From Nemertoderma westbladi (taxonomy: Eukaryota > Xenacoelomorpha > Nemertodermatida > Nemertodermatidae), in assembly GCA_032718475.1 (NCBI GenBank), contig JAUCBJ010002943.1, positions 1-36,471 of the forward strand: DNA of 36,471 bases. The letters are read 5' to 3'. Position 1 is the first letter of the stretch, and each line of letters begins with the position of its first letter. Positions 19,749-30,130 of this stretch are shown here, one piece after another. The translations under genes were made by a program, and so were the position numbers. The notes below the pieces were generated by a model. That model did no database searches, was not told where the DNA came from, and saw only the letters and a list, made by a program, of their open reading frames with translations.

Positions 19749-21753
19749 ATGGGTCGGAAATGTTCTGTTGGGAAATGTAGAACCGGCTACGATGCAACTA
19801 AAAAGGATACCGGTACCGGTAGCGATGTTGCTGATAATGTTCTTCAAAAAAAAATGACGCCCACGCCTGTTTATGGATTCCCAAAGGATCAAGGTGAACT
19901 GAAATGGTGGTTGGCTGCACTTCCCAATATTATAGCCGGTATTGCATGTCAACTAATCTCTACAGTGAGATGAGTGATTGTTTAGTACTTCCAAGTCTGC
20001 GGCTTCTGAGAAATCTGACTTCTTCTGTAGCCAAGCAAAGAGCCAATGAGTTTATCACTGCGATATTCAACCATATTGAAGAGTGACAACGTCTCTGTGT
20101 ACTTATTGTGGATGAGATATATATTAAGCCATCAATACAATACCATGGAGGTACAATCTTTGGAATGGCTCAGAATGATGGGAGTATGTTGGCCAAAACT
20201 GTGCTTGCTATTATGGTGAAGTGCCTGTTTGGGGGTCCATCTTTTATCGTAAGAATGATACCATGTAGTGGATTGGACTCTGAATTTCAGTTTGATAATG
20301 TTAAGTTTGTTATGAGAAGTATTGCGGAATCATCAGGGTTTACAGTTGCTATAATCTCGGACAATAATGCAGGAAATAGGAAATAGGAAATTCTTTGCTA
20401 AGTTTATTAAGCCTGATATTAGTATGCCATGGTTTGCCAAGTCTCCTGTATCAGAAAATCCAGTATTTCTATTATTTGATTTTGTCCATCTATTGAAGTC
20501 AATTCGAAATAACTGGTTTACTGAAAGAAGGAAGTGCTTAAAGTTTTATGACGTTCGAGATGAACCACATGGAGAGATATCTTTACAGGCAAAGTGGGGA
20601 GATTTGATTGCTCTATATACCATGGATTCACAGGCTTTGGTAAAAGCATCGGAACTAACTCTGTCTTCCATTCAACCATCGAAAATACAACGGCAGAATG
20701 TCAAGCTTGCTGCCAAAGTTTTCTCAGACAAGACATTAGCTGCCCTTAAAACATTTCCTATTGACAATAATCAGTACGCCTCTGTTGGAACTGTTGTCTT
20801 TATTGAATTGATACTTGAGTGGTGGAAAATACAGTAGTTAATACCAAAGCCCCATCAGCTGGTCCCAGATATAATGATGGAGCTCGATATGTATTCAGTT
20901 CCAAAGCCGACCCACGATTGGACTTTCTGTCTGATATGTTTGCTTCTATGAAGCCTACCTCTAATAAATCATGTGTTGAAACCTTCACAGTGGAAACAGC
21001 TACCTCTCTACATTGGTCAACCAAATGCCTGTGCGATTTAATTCGGCATCTTTTAGACCTACCATCTCCTTATAGCCACAAGTTTGTCCTAACTGGCTTG
21101 TTTCAGAGTGATTTCCTTGAGGAGTTTTTTGGTAAAATTCGCCAAGCCTTTGGTGTATGTTATTACGTCAGCGTTCAGCAAAGCAAGTCTTCGAATTTTC
21201 AGCCATAAACTCAGCCAAAGTGCTGGCCACCTTGCATGCTCTTCCTGACATTTCTGGGCCATCGTCTGAACACAACTGCACCAATTGTTTCTTACCACTT
21301 ACTAAAGATGAACTTGATATTGTTGATATTATTCCCATACTCGTAGATGATCTGAGCGAATCCGAGAAGGCAGTTCTGTTATATATCGCTGGGTATTGCT
21401 CATTTAAATCAAAGATAATCTCGGTGGATAAGCCAACAAGCCTCAGTACTACAGTTGTTGGATACTTTGAGTCTATAAATCGAGGGAGGCTTTCATTGCC
21501 TGACAACAGTTTATATATCTTTGTGTTGTGTTGTTATTCCTTCTTCATGAACGTTCCTAGTAGGGAGTTACTTTGTAGGAAGCGCCTCCTTGCCCTTTTC
21601 AGGTTTGTCAATTCGTATGTGACGAATGATGATGTCACATACAGTAACAAACTTATTCGTATTCTGGTTAATATTTTGATTAACAATTTGAGTAAACAAA
21701 CAATGGATGACTCTGTTTCGGTGCCACAAAAACGTGCTAAATTTAATTTTTAA
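19749..21753 (+). pseudogene. THAP domain / P-element transposase (THAP9-like), frameshifted
   Basis: In order: a THAP start (MGRKCSVGKCRTGYD with C-x4-C, then VYGFPKD and a Trp-Trp), a gap with a stop at 20087, VDEIYIKPSIQYHGG (near 20108), IISDNNAGNRK (near 20350), FDFVHLLKSIRNNW (near 20480), and LTGLFQSDFLEEFFGKIRQ (near 21100), ending at 21753. The Asp before the EIYI stretch, the Asp of SDNNAGN and the Glu of the LEEFFG motif correspond to the acidic catalytic positions of P-element/THAP9 transposases. Breaks: loss of frame after the THAP part (including the C-x2-H end), TGA at 20087, a triple 7-bp repeat (AGGAAAT) at about 20369-20389 that shifts the frame, and shifts near 20820 and 21160. 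The length is close to that of a full transposase, so the copy is old but nearly complete. No terminal inverted repeats were identified. Confidence 0.8.
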
Positions 21754-21807
21754 TAATAATTGTAAACAAACAATTGATGTCCATTTTAACTTCAAATGTG
21801 ATTTAGA

Positions 21808-22290
21808 TTGTCTGTCTGTCTGTCAGTAGAACAAAGGCAGTCTAGATTTCATCAACCGTTAATATTAACCACAGAAATGAAATCACCGACCATAAAAACC
21901 CATACAGCGATAATTTTACATTTGTGGTATGCTTCCTTATTTCTTGACAGACAGACGGACAGAAAGACTGACAGACATACAGACAAGTTTAAAGTCGGTC
22001 TAGATTCCTCTAAACCTGAAAATTAACATCTGAAATGGAGTCACTGACCACAAAAACCCATATTGCAAGAATTTTACATTTGTGGAATGCTTCCTTATTT
22101 TTTGACAGACAGACGGACAGAAAGACCGACAGATATACAGACAGATTTAAAGGCAGTCTAGATTCCCCCAAACCTAAAAATTTACATCTGAAATAAAATC
22201 ACCAACCATGAAACCCCATTTAACGAAAACCTCAGTTTAGTGGTGTGATTTCTTATTTTTTGACTGACAGTCCGACATACAGACAAGTAT
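21808..22290. repeat. 158-bp tandem repeat with (CAGA)-rich ends
   Basis: Three diverged units share, in order, GTCTAGATT, AAATCACCGACCAT-like, TTTTACATTTGTGG, CTTCCTTATTT and a run of GACAGACAGACGGACAGA. TCTAGATT occurs near 21841, 21999 and 22157, a period of about 158. Confidence 0.8.
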
Positions 22291-23041
22291 ACTCCACACA
22301 GTATACAGCAGCTCCCATGTACCGTTAACGCTTTATTGCATTAGACTACAGTCTAGTCAGTCACTTTCAGTTCTAAAGTATAAACTGTAGCATATTTGCT
22401 ACAAATTTTGAACCTATAACTACATGCAGTACAATTTAAAAAAATGAGTGAATAATTATTTTTTTAATTTTTTCATCAGTTTTTGTATATTTTGAACTAA
22501 TTTGTGCAGGAAAAACATTGCAAAAAAATTTTCAAACATAAAAACGATAATTCATGGGGTAGAGGGTTTAAATTAAAACCCAGTGGTTCTAATTTTTTAG
22601 AAGTCCTAGAAGTTTTCAGCCTAAGCAAATTTCTGCCTTTATTGGGCTGCATGGCCTTGTATAGAGGTCGCCTTGGGGTGTGCCATTGAAAAGTATAAAC
22701 CGAAGTAAAGATTTATTTCATTTAATTTAATCATAACAATTTTTATTTACATAATTATATAATTTATTATATGAATTAACTTGCATGCATACACGAACAA
22801 CCTATAATATAAATTCCTATAAATGGATATAACAACACCAACCGGAACACGATTTTAATTACGTAATTAGAAATGTAAATAATGCTATATAAATATATTA
22901 ATTACTTTGACGTGGGTTGGGTAGGGCACTAAATGTGCACAATTACAGTAATTGACGAAACAAAAACAAAACTATAGAACAGAGCATATCCAAACTTGTA
23001 GATACATATAAACCACATAGATTTAGAAATAATCACAAAGC
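22291..23041. other. No gene recognised
   Basis: AT-rich. A 61-codon frame at 22504-22689 has no domain. ACAAAGCTAATA occurs twice, near 23034 and 23051, at the LINE junction. Confidence 0.45.
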
Positions 23042-23709
23042 TAATAAGTGTACAAAGCTAATAATTAATGTTGATGGAAACTTGACAACCATTGATAATA
23101 ATCAACTAAGGAAGGTCGATGACTTCCAGTACCTTGGATCATGGATAGAGAGTAGCAAAAAGGACATAGAAGTTAGGAAAGCAAAGGCTTGGGTAGCTCT
23201 ATCAAAAATGGATACCATCTGGAAATCAGATCTCTCCAGGCACCTGAAGACTAAGTTCTTTCAAGCCACAGTGGAAAGTGTATTCTTATACGGGGGTGAG
23301 ACCTGGACACTGACTAAGTCACTTGAACAACGAATTGATGGTTGCTACACAAGACCACTAAGGGCAGCCCTAAACATCAGCTGGAGACAACACATGACAA
23401 ACGCCGAGCTTTATGGTACAATACCACCTGTCTCAACCACCCTCCGTGAACGCAGATTAAGATTCAGTGGGCACTGCTGGCGAAGTAAAGATGAGGTCAT
23501 ACCAGATCTACTTCTCTGGCAACCAACTCATGGAAAGCGTAGTCGTGGACGACCGGCCATAACATATATAGATCAACTTGAAAGGGATACTGAACTTGGG
23601 AGAAACGAAATTGCGACAACTATGGAGAATCGGGAAGCCTGGAAGGATCTCATTTCCACTGTCCGAGTTCGCTCGACCTAGTAGTAGTAGTAGTAGTAAT
23701 AAGTGTACA
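23042..23709 (+). mobile_element. 5'-truncated LINE insertion with target-site duplication and (TAG)n tail
   Basis: TAATAAGTGTACA occurs at 23042-23054 and again at 23697-23709, framing a LINE fragment that ends in a (TAG)n run directly at the stop codon. A short microsatellite tail, almost no 3' UTR, 5' truncation and a 13-bp direct repeat are the marks of target-primed reverse transcription, and the tail type is common in RTE-like elements. Confidence 0.75.
23055..23681 (+). pseudogene. LINE reverse transcriptase C-terminal region (RTE-like)
   Basis: The frame is open from before 23082 to the TAG at 23679-23681, about 205 codons. Landmarks in order: VDDFQYLGSWIES, a KTKFFQATVESVFLYGGETW segment, YTRPLRAALNISWRQHMTN, RRLRFSGHCWRS, KRSRGRPAITYIDQL and ENREAWKDLI. 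These are the regions after the RT thumb in RTE-like non-LTR retrotransposons. The endonuclease and the RT catalytic core (FADD) are missing because of the 5' truncation, so it cannot move on its own. There are no internal stops, which suggests a fairly recent insertion. Confidence 0.75.
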
Positions 23710-24763
23710 CGATATTAACTGTAGAGGAGGGTACTTTCTCCTGCGCAAAGCAAAATCTAATCATGAGTATTATTTTACTGTAACTCGTAACTCAAAGAAA
23801 ATGGACCTTTTTCGTAGAAATCCTACATGGGCATTTTGGAGTTAACCCGGCAAGAAGGCTTGGCTCATTGGAAGTGTATTTCGGTAAAGCTCTACAGTAT
23901 AGTATGGCTCTGTTTAAAGCATAACCCGGCCAAGACGACAGACATTAGCATGGGAACACTAGCACACCATATAATCTTTCCCCTATTCATTTCAATGGTA
24001 GCCTTTCCCTCACTGGTAGTAGACCATTGGCTAGCTTTATGCTATTGTGTTATACAGAGACAGCGGCAGGATAAAGAGGAATACAGACCTCACTAATAAT
24101 GGGCTGATCCCAATAATAATAATGCAGCATATAAATGACTTATGTGATAGTTATTATGCGTATCCAAGATTATAGACTTGACCTTGACTCTTGTTTGAAT
24201 GGAATGTACTGGTATATATGATAGTGATGCTAAAATATACAGTAATACTTAATTACAATATATACTGGTAACGTAATATGCAATTTTTTTAGGATAGATA
24301 ATACCACTGCAAACTGGTATATGCAATACATTAATAATGCAATATATTACTAGAGTATACTATAGGATAGTGCAGCAATAATGTTATAATACTGCCTTAT
24401 ATTAAATAAGCTTGTGATATACGTCATGTTATATGGCCTATTCAACTTTTGAGCTTCCAAGTTTTGTTAAAAATAATATGGAGTGGCAAACTAGCCCTTA
24501 ACCATGCTTACATTGCCAGTGATATAGTAGTAATATTGATTGGCAAAGTCACCCACTTATTAGGGTTACTTTGACACCCCTGAAAATTTTTAAAAATATT
24601 ACCATTATGTGGAAATTTTGGGTTTTATGCAAATCCACATACATATATCAAATGGCTAATATTCCTTCAAGTTATTTACAAACAGTAGAAACGCAAATCA
24701 CTAATATCCTTGAATATATGATGAAGTTAATAATAAAAAGTGGCAAAGTCACCCGCACCTACG
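23710..24763. other. No gene recognised
   Basis: An 89-codon frame at 23827-24096 (MGILELTRQEGLAHWKCISV...) has no domain I know. TGGCAAAGTCACCC occurs at about 24541 and 24741, a 200-bp spaced direct repeat just before the dispersed repeat. Confidence 0.4.
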
Positions 24764-24765
24764 GT

Positions 24766-25077
24766 ACTACTAATAATACTAGCAACACAGATTTTGTTGT
24801 CTCCAAATTGCGAACAATGGTTCAAGATTATTCTGCCAATGGATCCTTCTTGGTATTGTGGGCGCAAATGTTCCCCAAAGCGATACAGAGTCGAGGCAGA
24901 GACCTGTCAACATCAATTACAGTTATTCGGATGGGGGGGGGGGGGGGGGGGGGGGGGCACTTTGAGGGTGGAAACGTCCTTGACTCGCGTGGCATACACC
25001 TCTCGGCCATGGGCCAAGGCAAGTTATATGCAACACTACAGCACGCCCTTTTCACTGTTATTAAACCCTCACTATAA
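24766..25077 (+). pseudogene. SGNH/GDSL hydrolase-like C-terminal fragment (tentative), in frame across poly-G
   Basis: One frame runs from the repeat edge through TNNTSNTDFVVSKLRTMVQD, LVLWAQMFPKAIQSRGRDLS, the G tract (as eight glycines), HFEGGNVLDSRGIHLS and LYATLQHALFTVIKPSL to a TAA at 25075-25077. The frame is also open upstream of the repeat to 24571, but that part is unrelated between copies. The 25-base G tract keeps both halves in frame, unlike the 12-base tract in copy 1. The SGNH call rests on the block V-like DSRGIHLS and the possible GxND remnant. Confidence 0.35.
24933..24957. repeat. Poly-G tract, 25 bases
   Basis: Counterpart of the 12-G tract at 1052-1063. It interrupts the SGNH-like fragment at the same codon. 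Confidence 0.9.
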
Positions 25078-25107
25078 AATATAATCGCACTATTATATAA
25101 TATCTGA

Positions 25108-25136
25108 GTGGCTCTTATAATATAAGTAAGAGCCAC
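25108..25136. other. Hairpin with 10-bp perfect arms, copy 2
   Basis: Same arms as at 1187-1210, with a nine-base loop TAATATAAG. Confidence 0.7.
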
Positions 25137-25433
25137 GAAATCAAATAATGAAAACAGCAGACGACTGACAGCAGACAACCCGAGCGTGGGGGTGTGTGTT
25201 GGGGTGGATGGAGGGTGGTGTATGGGGTGGAGGTGCGGGTGAGGGTAGTGTAAGTATCACAAGAAAAACACAACAATTACGATTACAATGACATAAAAGT
25301 CTTACAAGATGCATAGAAATGTCACTAATCATAAGTCTTAACTAATGTTACAAACAGGATACAAGTAGCACAGGTAAAACGAAAGCATTATGAGTTGGAT
25401 ATAAGAGTTACATGTTACATAGAAGACTTACAA

Positions 25434-25448
25434 GGGGGGGGGGGGGGG
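25434..25448. repeat. Poly-G tract, 15 bases
   Basis: Counterpart of the 24-base tract at 1816-1839. Confidence 0.9.
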
Positions 25449-26191
25449 TCTGCACTACATTATAGTAATCAGTATAGTAAAATGAAACTTGGAAACTTTT
25501 CTATTTTAAAAAATGTAATATTTTTGGACCTGAATCTGGTTGTACTTGCCCTTTTATATAATAAGGATTGACTTGCCCTTTTTTATAATTTGGATTGACT
25601 TGCCATTACTGCCATTACCAAATTCTTAAGAACAGTATATATATATGGACCATCACTAGACATTACATTAACTTAATTAGTAAGTACATGCAATGCCCTG
25701 ATATGCCTCAAATACACAGGTGTAATACCTGAGTGTAGGCTAGTTAAACTTACTTACATAAACTTACCATATTTAGTGTGCTACAGTAGTATAGTAGACC
25801 TACCAGTACCGGCATGATGAATATAAAACCTGAAATCATAAAGACTAATTTCTACAAATTGGTACCCTGAACCTAGATATAGGCTAGTTAAACATACTTA
25901 CAGATTCACCTTACCATTAAAAAAATTTGTTAAATGTGCTTTTGGTCCAAAAGTTAACATTTTAGGAATAATATTAAATCGGCAATAAAATTGAACAAAT
26001 TGCTACCATGTCAGGAATTACCCTAGGTAGGCTAGAAACCTATTTCAAATGATAACTGTCTGCAACACTACTTGAAGCTGTAATACTGTAGTAAACAGTA
26101 TACTAAGATTGGACTATGAAATAGTTCTGTTCTGTTCAGACAGACAGACAGGGGGGTGATATTTAGGTATTACTAACAAGTTGAATAGTTA

Positions 26192-26580
26192 ATGGAAAAA
26201 ATGGTCCCTCATTCATGTCAGAAACGAAAACAAGTCGGAACAACAAGTATCCGCCATAAATCATATCAAGAAATTTGGCATTGCCTCATGACCAACCCAA
26301 AAGATAAAAAAAAACAGAAAAAACTGGCCCTGAACCCTATGTATTATTTGTATATATCAAACAGCACAGATGATGAAGAAGAAATATTGGATCAAGATGG
26401 CTCGGCAGATGGTTGTAGTGAAGATAACAGGCAATAAGAAGTTGAGTGTGGAGAAGAGGCTTTATTGTCTTGTGTGCTCCTGAGGAAGGGCAGTACTTTT
26501 TGGCCTGCACGAATTGAGGTGCCTCCTGTGGGGGCAGCTGCTCCAAAGCCAATAAATTATAAAGATTATTTTAAATGGGT
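26192..26580 (+). pseudogene. Acidic/basic leader ORF of the pogo-like element (unrecognised)
   Basis: From ATG 26192 the frame runs to TAA 26435-26437: a basic start (MVPHSCQKRKQVGTTS), KDKKKQKKLALNPMYYLYIS, then an acidic stretch (DDEEEILDQDGSADG). Past the stop the same frame stays open as EVECGEEALLSCVLLRKGST and FWPARIEVPPVG to about 26590. It lies just upstream of the transposase fragment, so it may be part of the same element, but I do not recognise it. Confidence 0.35.
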
Positions 26581-26695
26581 ATTTTTCTAGGCTTGAACAA
26601 TTACGCATGGATTAAACATACATCCAGTGACTACATTTTCAAAAAAAAAATTTCATAAAATCTAATAACATCTGGAAAAATGGAGAACATCTACA

Positions 26696-27300
26696 ATGAT
26701 GGGGTCTGGAAGACCAAGTAGGTTTTCAAAAGAAGAAGAAGATGCTTGGTCTCAGTTGTGAAATCCTTTACAGAGTTTGGATTTCCACTAGGGAAATGTG
26801 AATTTTTGGACTTAACGGAATCTTATATAAATAAGATAGGAAAAGAAGTTCTCTTTCCGAAAACAGATGGGCGACCCGGTGAGGAGTTCGTCTTTTCATG
26901 AAGCACTGGAAATGTGAGTTATCAATACGTACCCCTGAATTGCTCACGTTGTCGAGGACAATGGGCTGCAATCGCACAGTAGTCGAAGCATGCTTTGCCC
27001 TTCTGAAAAAATATATTGATAATCTTGGATTGGCAGATAGGCCAGCACAAATATTAAGTGTTGATGAAAGTGGAATGGGAACCAACCCAAATCGAAAAAA
27101 TATCATTGCAAAGAAAGGAGCCAAAAATCAAACTAACATTATCCCTGGGTCAGGCAAGGAGCAAATACACAATCCTCTCTACTGTGAGTGCCTCACCGTA
27201 AAATTACCCACCGCACATTGTTTATCAAGGAAATAATTTATATGGGGAATGGATGGAAGCGGAAGGTGGGCCACCAGGCGCCTTACATGGTGTTAAATAG
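26696..27300 (+). pseudogene. pogo/Tigger-like DDE transposase, frameshifted (copy A)
   Basis: Pieces in order: GRPSRFSKEEEDAW; after a shift, SFTEFGFPLGKCEFLDLTES and TDGRPGEEFVF; after a one-base shift at 26896, MKHWKCELSIRTPELLTLSR, FALLKKYIDNLGL, PAQILSVDESGMGTNPNRKN and IIAKKGAKNQTNIIPGSGKE; after another shift, YPPHIVYQGNNLYGEWMEAE, GGPPGALHGVK. The CENP-B-type HTH layout (GRPS...EEE...GFPL...GRPG..F..F..), the VDESG with the first catalytic Asp, and the GNNLY...GPPGA segment are typical of pogo-like transposases of the Tc1/mariner superfamily. The second and third catalytic acids are absent because the homology stops near 27300. Confidence 0.7.
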
Positions 27301-27479
27301 ATGGATGAAACTACCAGTGTCTATAATGAACATATAATCAAACATCTGGTAACTCTTGGTTAGCAAGAAAATTTACTTTTATTTACTTATTTTATTTTTA
27401 TTTTATTATTATTTACTTTTATCCTTAGGATATAAGTATAAGATAAGATATAGGTATAAGATATAAGTACTCACCTCCC

Positions 27480-28005
27480 TTGCAAGCCTCCCTGTGATCG
27501 TCCTGTATGTCTTGTCACAACAGTAGTATATAGCCTACAACATTCCCCTAACGGTACTGTATAAATGATATACATTCAATGTGCTGAACATTGTCATTTA
27601 GGAATTGTTAAAATACAGTACTCATCCCCCTTCTACGCCTCGCTGTGATCGTCCTGTAATCTAGTGACAACAATAATATATAGCCTAAATGGTTCTGTTC
27701 AAATCATGTATCTTACACAACTAAAAAAAACTTGTATTTCTTTCGTATGACCTTTCAATCAAAAGTGAGATTTTGTGAAAACACACACCTTCAGCAGGTA
27801 AGTGTCATCACACTGCGCATTATGCTATCTCACTTCATGAAGGCCTTTGATTTATACACAGAGTCATAGATATTATTGCACAAAACATCTAGATGAACCT
27901 TTGCAAGCCTCGCTGTGATCGTCCTGTGTATTTAGTTACTACAATAGTAGCTAATAGCCTGCAACAATTCCCCTACTGGTACTGTTCAAATTATATATCG
28001 TTCAA
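27480..28005. repeat. Three diverged non-coding repeats with GATCGTCCTGT
   Basis: GCAAGCCTC(C/G)CTGTGATCGT-type segments recur at about 27482, 27632 and 27902, each followed by a GACAACAATA-like word and TATAGCCTA or AATAGCCTG. The exact core GATCGTCCTGT is at 27496, 27647 and 27917. The same set appears in unit 2 (about 29490-30000). They lie upstream of the retropepsin frame and could be remnants of a regulatory or LTR region. Confidence 0.65.
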
Positions 28006-28135
28006 ACAATGTGGGAAACCTGATGTGTAACCTGATTATAGTTTAATTAATATAATACAGTAACATATTATCATAGAGATACAATTGTGCTGTATTTTAG
28101 ATGTGATATAGATATGGATAGATCCTTCCCCTTCA

Positions 28136-28857
28136 GTGTGCTCCATGGTTGTTAATCGTATGATATGTATGGCTTCCCCTTTTTCCTATTGTTTTTATAA
28201 ATCTCATCCATGCAAGATATTAATTGATACAGGAGCAACAGGAAACTTGATTTCTCTTTCATTTGTAAAGTTATCTGGTATGCCAATGAAGAAATCACAA
28301 CAAACAGCAATGCAAGTCAATGGAAAATTGAATATTTGCGGTGAAGTCTCAGTCTTACTTTCATTTGGGAATGTTGATCTGAAGTTGGAAAGGCGGTGTT
28401 CCATTTTGTTGTACAAATGGTATAGAAGTTTCATTACAATCGCGTCATATTAATATCCAGGGCAACAAATTTCCATATGGGACAGGTATTCAATTGCCAG
28501 TTCATCTCAATCACTCCCAACCATACTTATTGCGGAATATAGAACCAACTGTTTTATACCCAGGGGAATATTTACAGCAACAATCAGATAATCTGTCCAT
28601 ATTTAATAATGAAGAGGTTGCCATTGAACCAAAAAGTGATTCACCATTAAATGGCACATGGCCACATATTAATATTTCACGCGTCATTGAATCGACTGTT
28701 CGCATTCCCAATATGAGTAATGAACCTATTAATTTAACACGATCTCAACATATTGCTTACATACATCGAGTCTGTCCACCAAAGGATGTTGCTTCTACTG
28801 ATAAGAGTATTAGTAGTTATAAATTTCCCACAAAGTTGAGTCAAACAAACCAGGAAT
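28136..28857 (+). pseudogene. Gypsy-like retropepsin region, deleted and frameshifted (unit 1)
   Basis: The first frame (28136-28453) includes the retroviral-type aspartic protease site ILIDTGATGNLIS. Compared with unit 2, a 41-bp deletion near 28391 removes the codons for ALVAEHMDNDRDIL and shifts the frame. The rest of the region continues in another frame from 28494 (LNHSQPYLLRNIEPTVLYPG) and is cut at 28857, where unit 2 begins. After the cut it reads into transposase sequence. Confidence 0.7.
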
Positions 28858-28863
28858 TTTTAT

Positions 28864-29310
28864 CTTTCCGAAAACAGATGGGCGACCCGGTGAGGAGTTC
28901 GTCTTTTCATGAAGCACTGGAAATGTGAGTTATCAATACGTACCCCTGAATTGCTCACGTTGTTGAGGACAATGGGCTGCAATCGCACAGTAGTCGAAGC
29001 ATGCTTTGCCCTTCTGAAAAAATATATTGATAATCTTGGATTGGCAGATAGGCCAGCACAAATATTAAGTGTTGATGAAAGTGGAATGGGAACCAACCCA
29101 AATCGAAAAAATATCATTGCAAAGAAAGGAGCCAACATTATCCCTGGGTCAGGCAAGGAGCAATACACAATCCTCTCTACTGTGAGTGCCTCACCGTAAA
29201 ATTACCCACCGCACATTGTTTATCAAGGAAATAATTTATATGGGGAATGGATGGAAGCAGAAGGTGGGCCACCAGGCGCCTTATATGGTGTTAAATAGAT
29301 GGATGAAACT
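28864..29310 (+). pseudogene. pogo-like transposase fragment, copy B
   Basis: Duplicate of 26853-27300, starting within the transposase because of the tandem duplication. MKHWKCELSIRTPELLTLLR begins at 28909. It lacks the 12 bases encoding KNQT but also lacks the extra A that shifts copy A near 27165, so YTILSTVSASP follows in frame before a stop. The two copies therefore decayed independently. Confidence 0.7.
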
Positions 29311-30130
29311 ACCAGTGTCTATAATGAGTATTTCAAACATCTGGTAACTCTTGGTTAGCAAGAAAATTTACTTTTATTTACTTATTTTATTTTTATTTTA
29401 TTATTATTTACTTTTATCCTTAGGATATAAGTATAAGATAAGATATAGGTATAAGATATAAGTACTCACCTCCCTTGCAAGCCTCCCTGTGATCGTCCTG
29501 TATGTCTTGTCACAACAATAGTATATAGCCTACAACATTCCCCTAACGGTACTGTATAAATGATATACATTCAATGTGCTGAACATTGTCATTTAGGAAT
29601 TGTTAAAATACAGTACCCCTCCCCCTTCTACGCCTCGCTGTGATCGTCCTGTAATCTAGTGACAACAATAATATATAGCCTAAATGGTTCTGTTCAAATC
29701 ATGTATCTTACACAACTAAAAAAAACTTGTATTTCTTTCGTATGACCTTTCAATCAAAAGTGAGATTTTGTGAAAACATACACATTCAGCAGGTAAGTGT
29801 CATCACACTGCGCATTATGCTATCTCACTTCATGAAGGCCTTTGATTTATACACAGAGTCATAGATATTATTGCACAAAACATCTAGATGAACCTTTGCA
29901 AGCCTCGCTGTGATCGTCCTGTGTATTTAGTTACTACAATAGTAGCTAATAGCCTGCAACAATTCCCCTACTGGTACTGTTCAAATTATATATCGTTCAA
30001 ACAATGTGGGAAACCTGATGTGTAACCTGATTATAGTTTAATTAATATAATACAGTAACATATTATCATAGAGATACAATTGTGCTGTATTTTAGATGTG
30101 ATATAGATATGGATAGATCCTTCCCCTTCA

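Larger units (their letters stand above)
24764..26248 (+). repeat. Dispersed repeat family, copy 2
   Basis: Homologous to 883-2638 over its whole length, in the same orientation, 24 kb away. It lacks the internal duplication of copy 1 and has 33 extra bases before the hairpin. Its right edge is the start of an open frame (26192-26437) of which copy 1 keeps only about 17 codons. Confidence 0.85.

Noticed and set aside
20800-21506. Minus-strand ORFs opposite the P-element transposase
   Set aside because: Shadows of the transposase coding strand without motifs.
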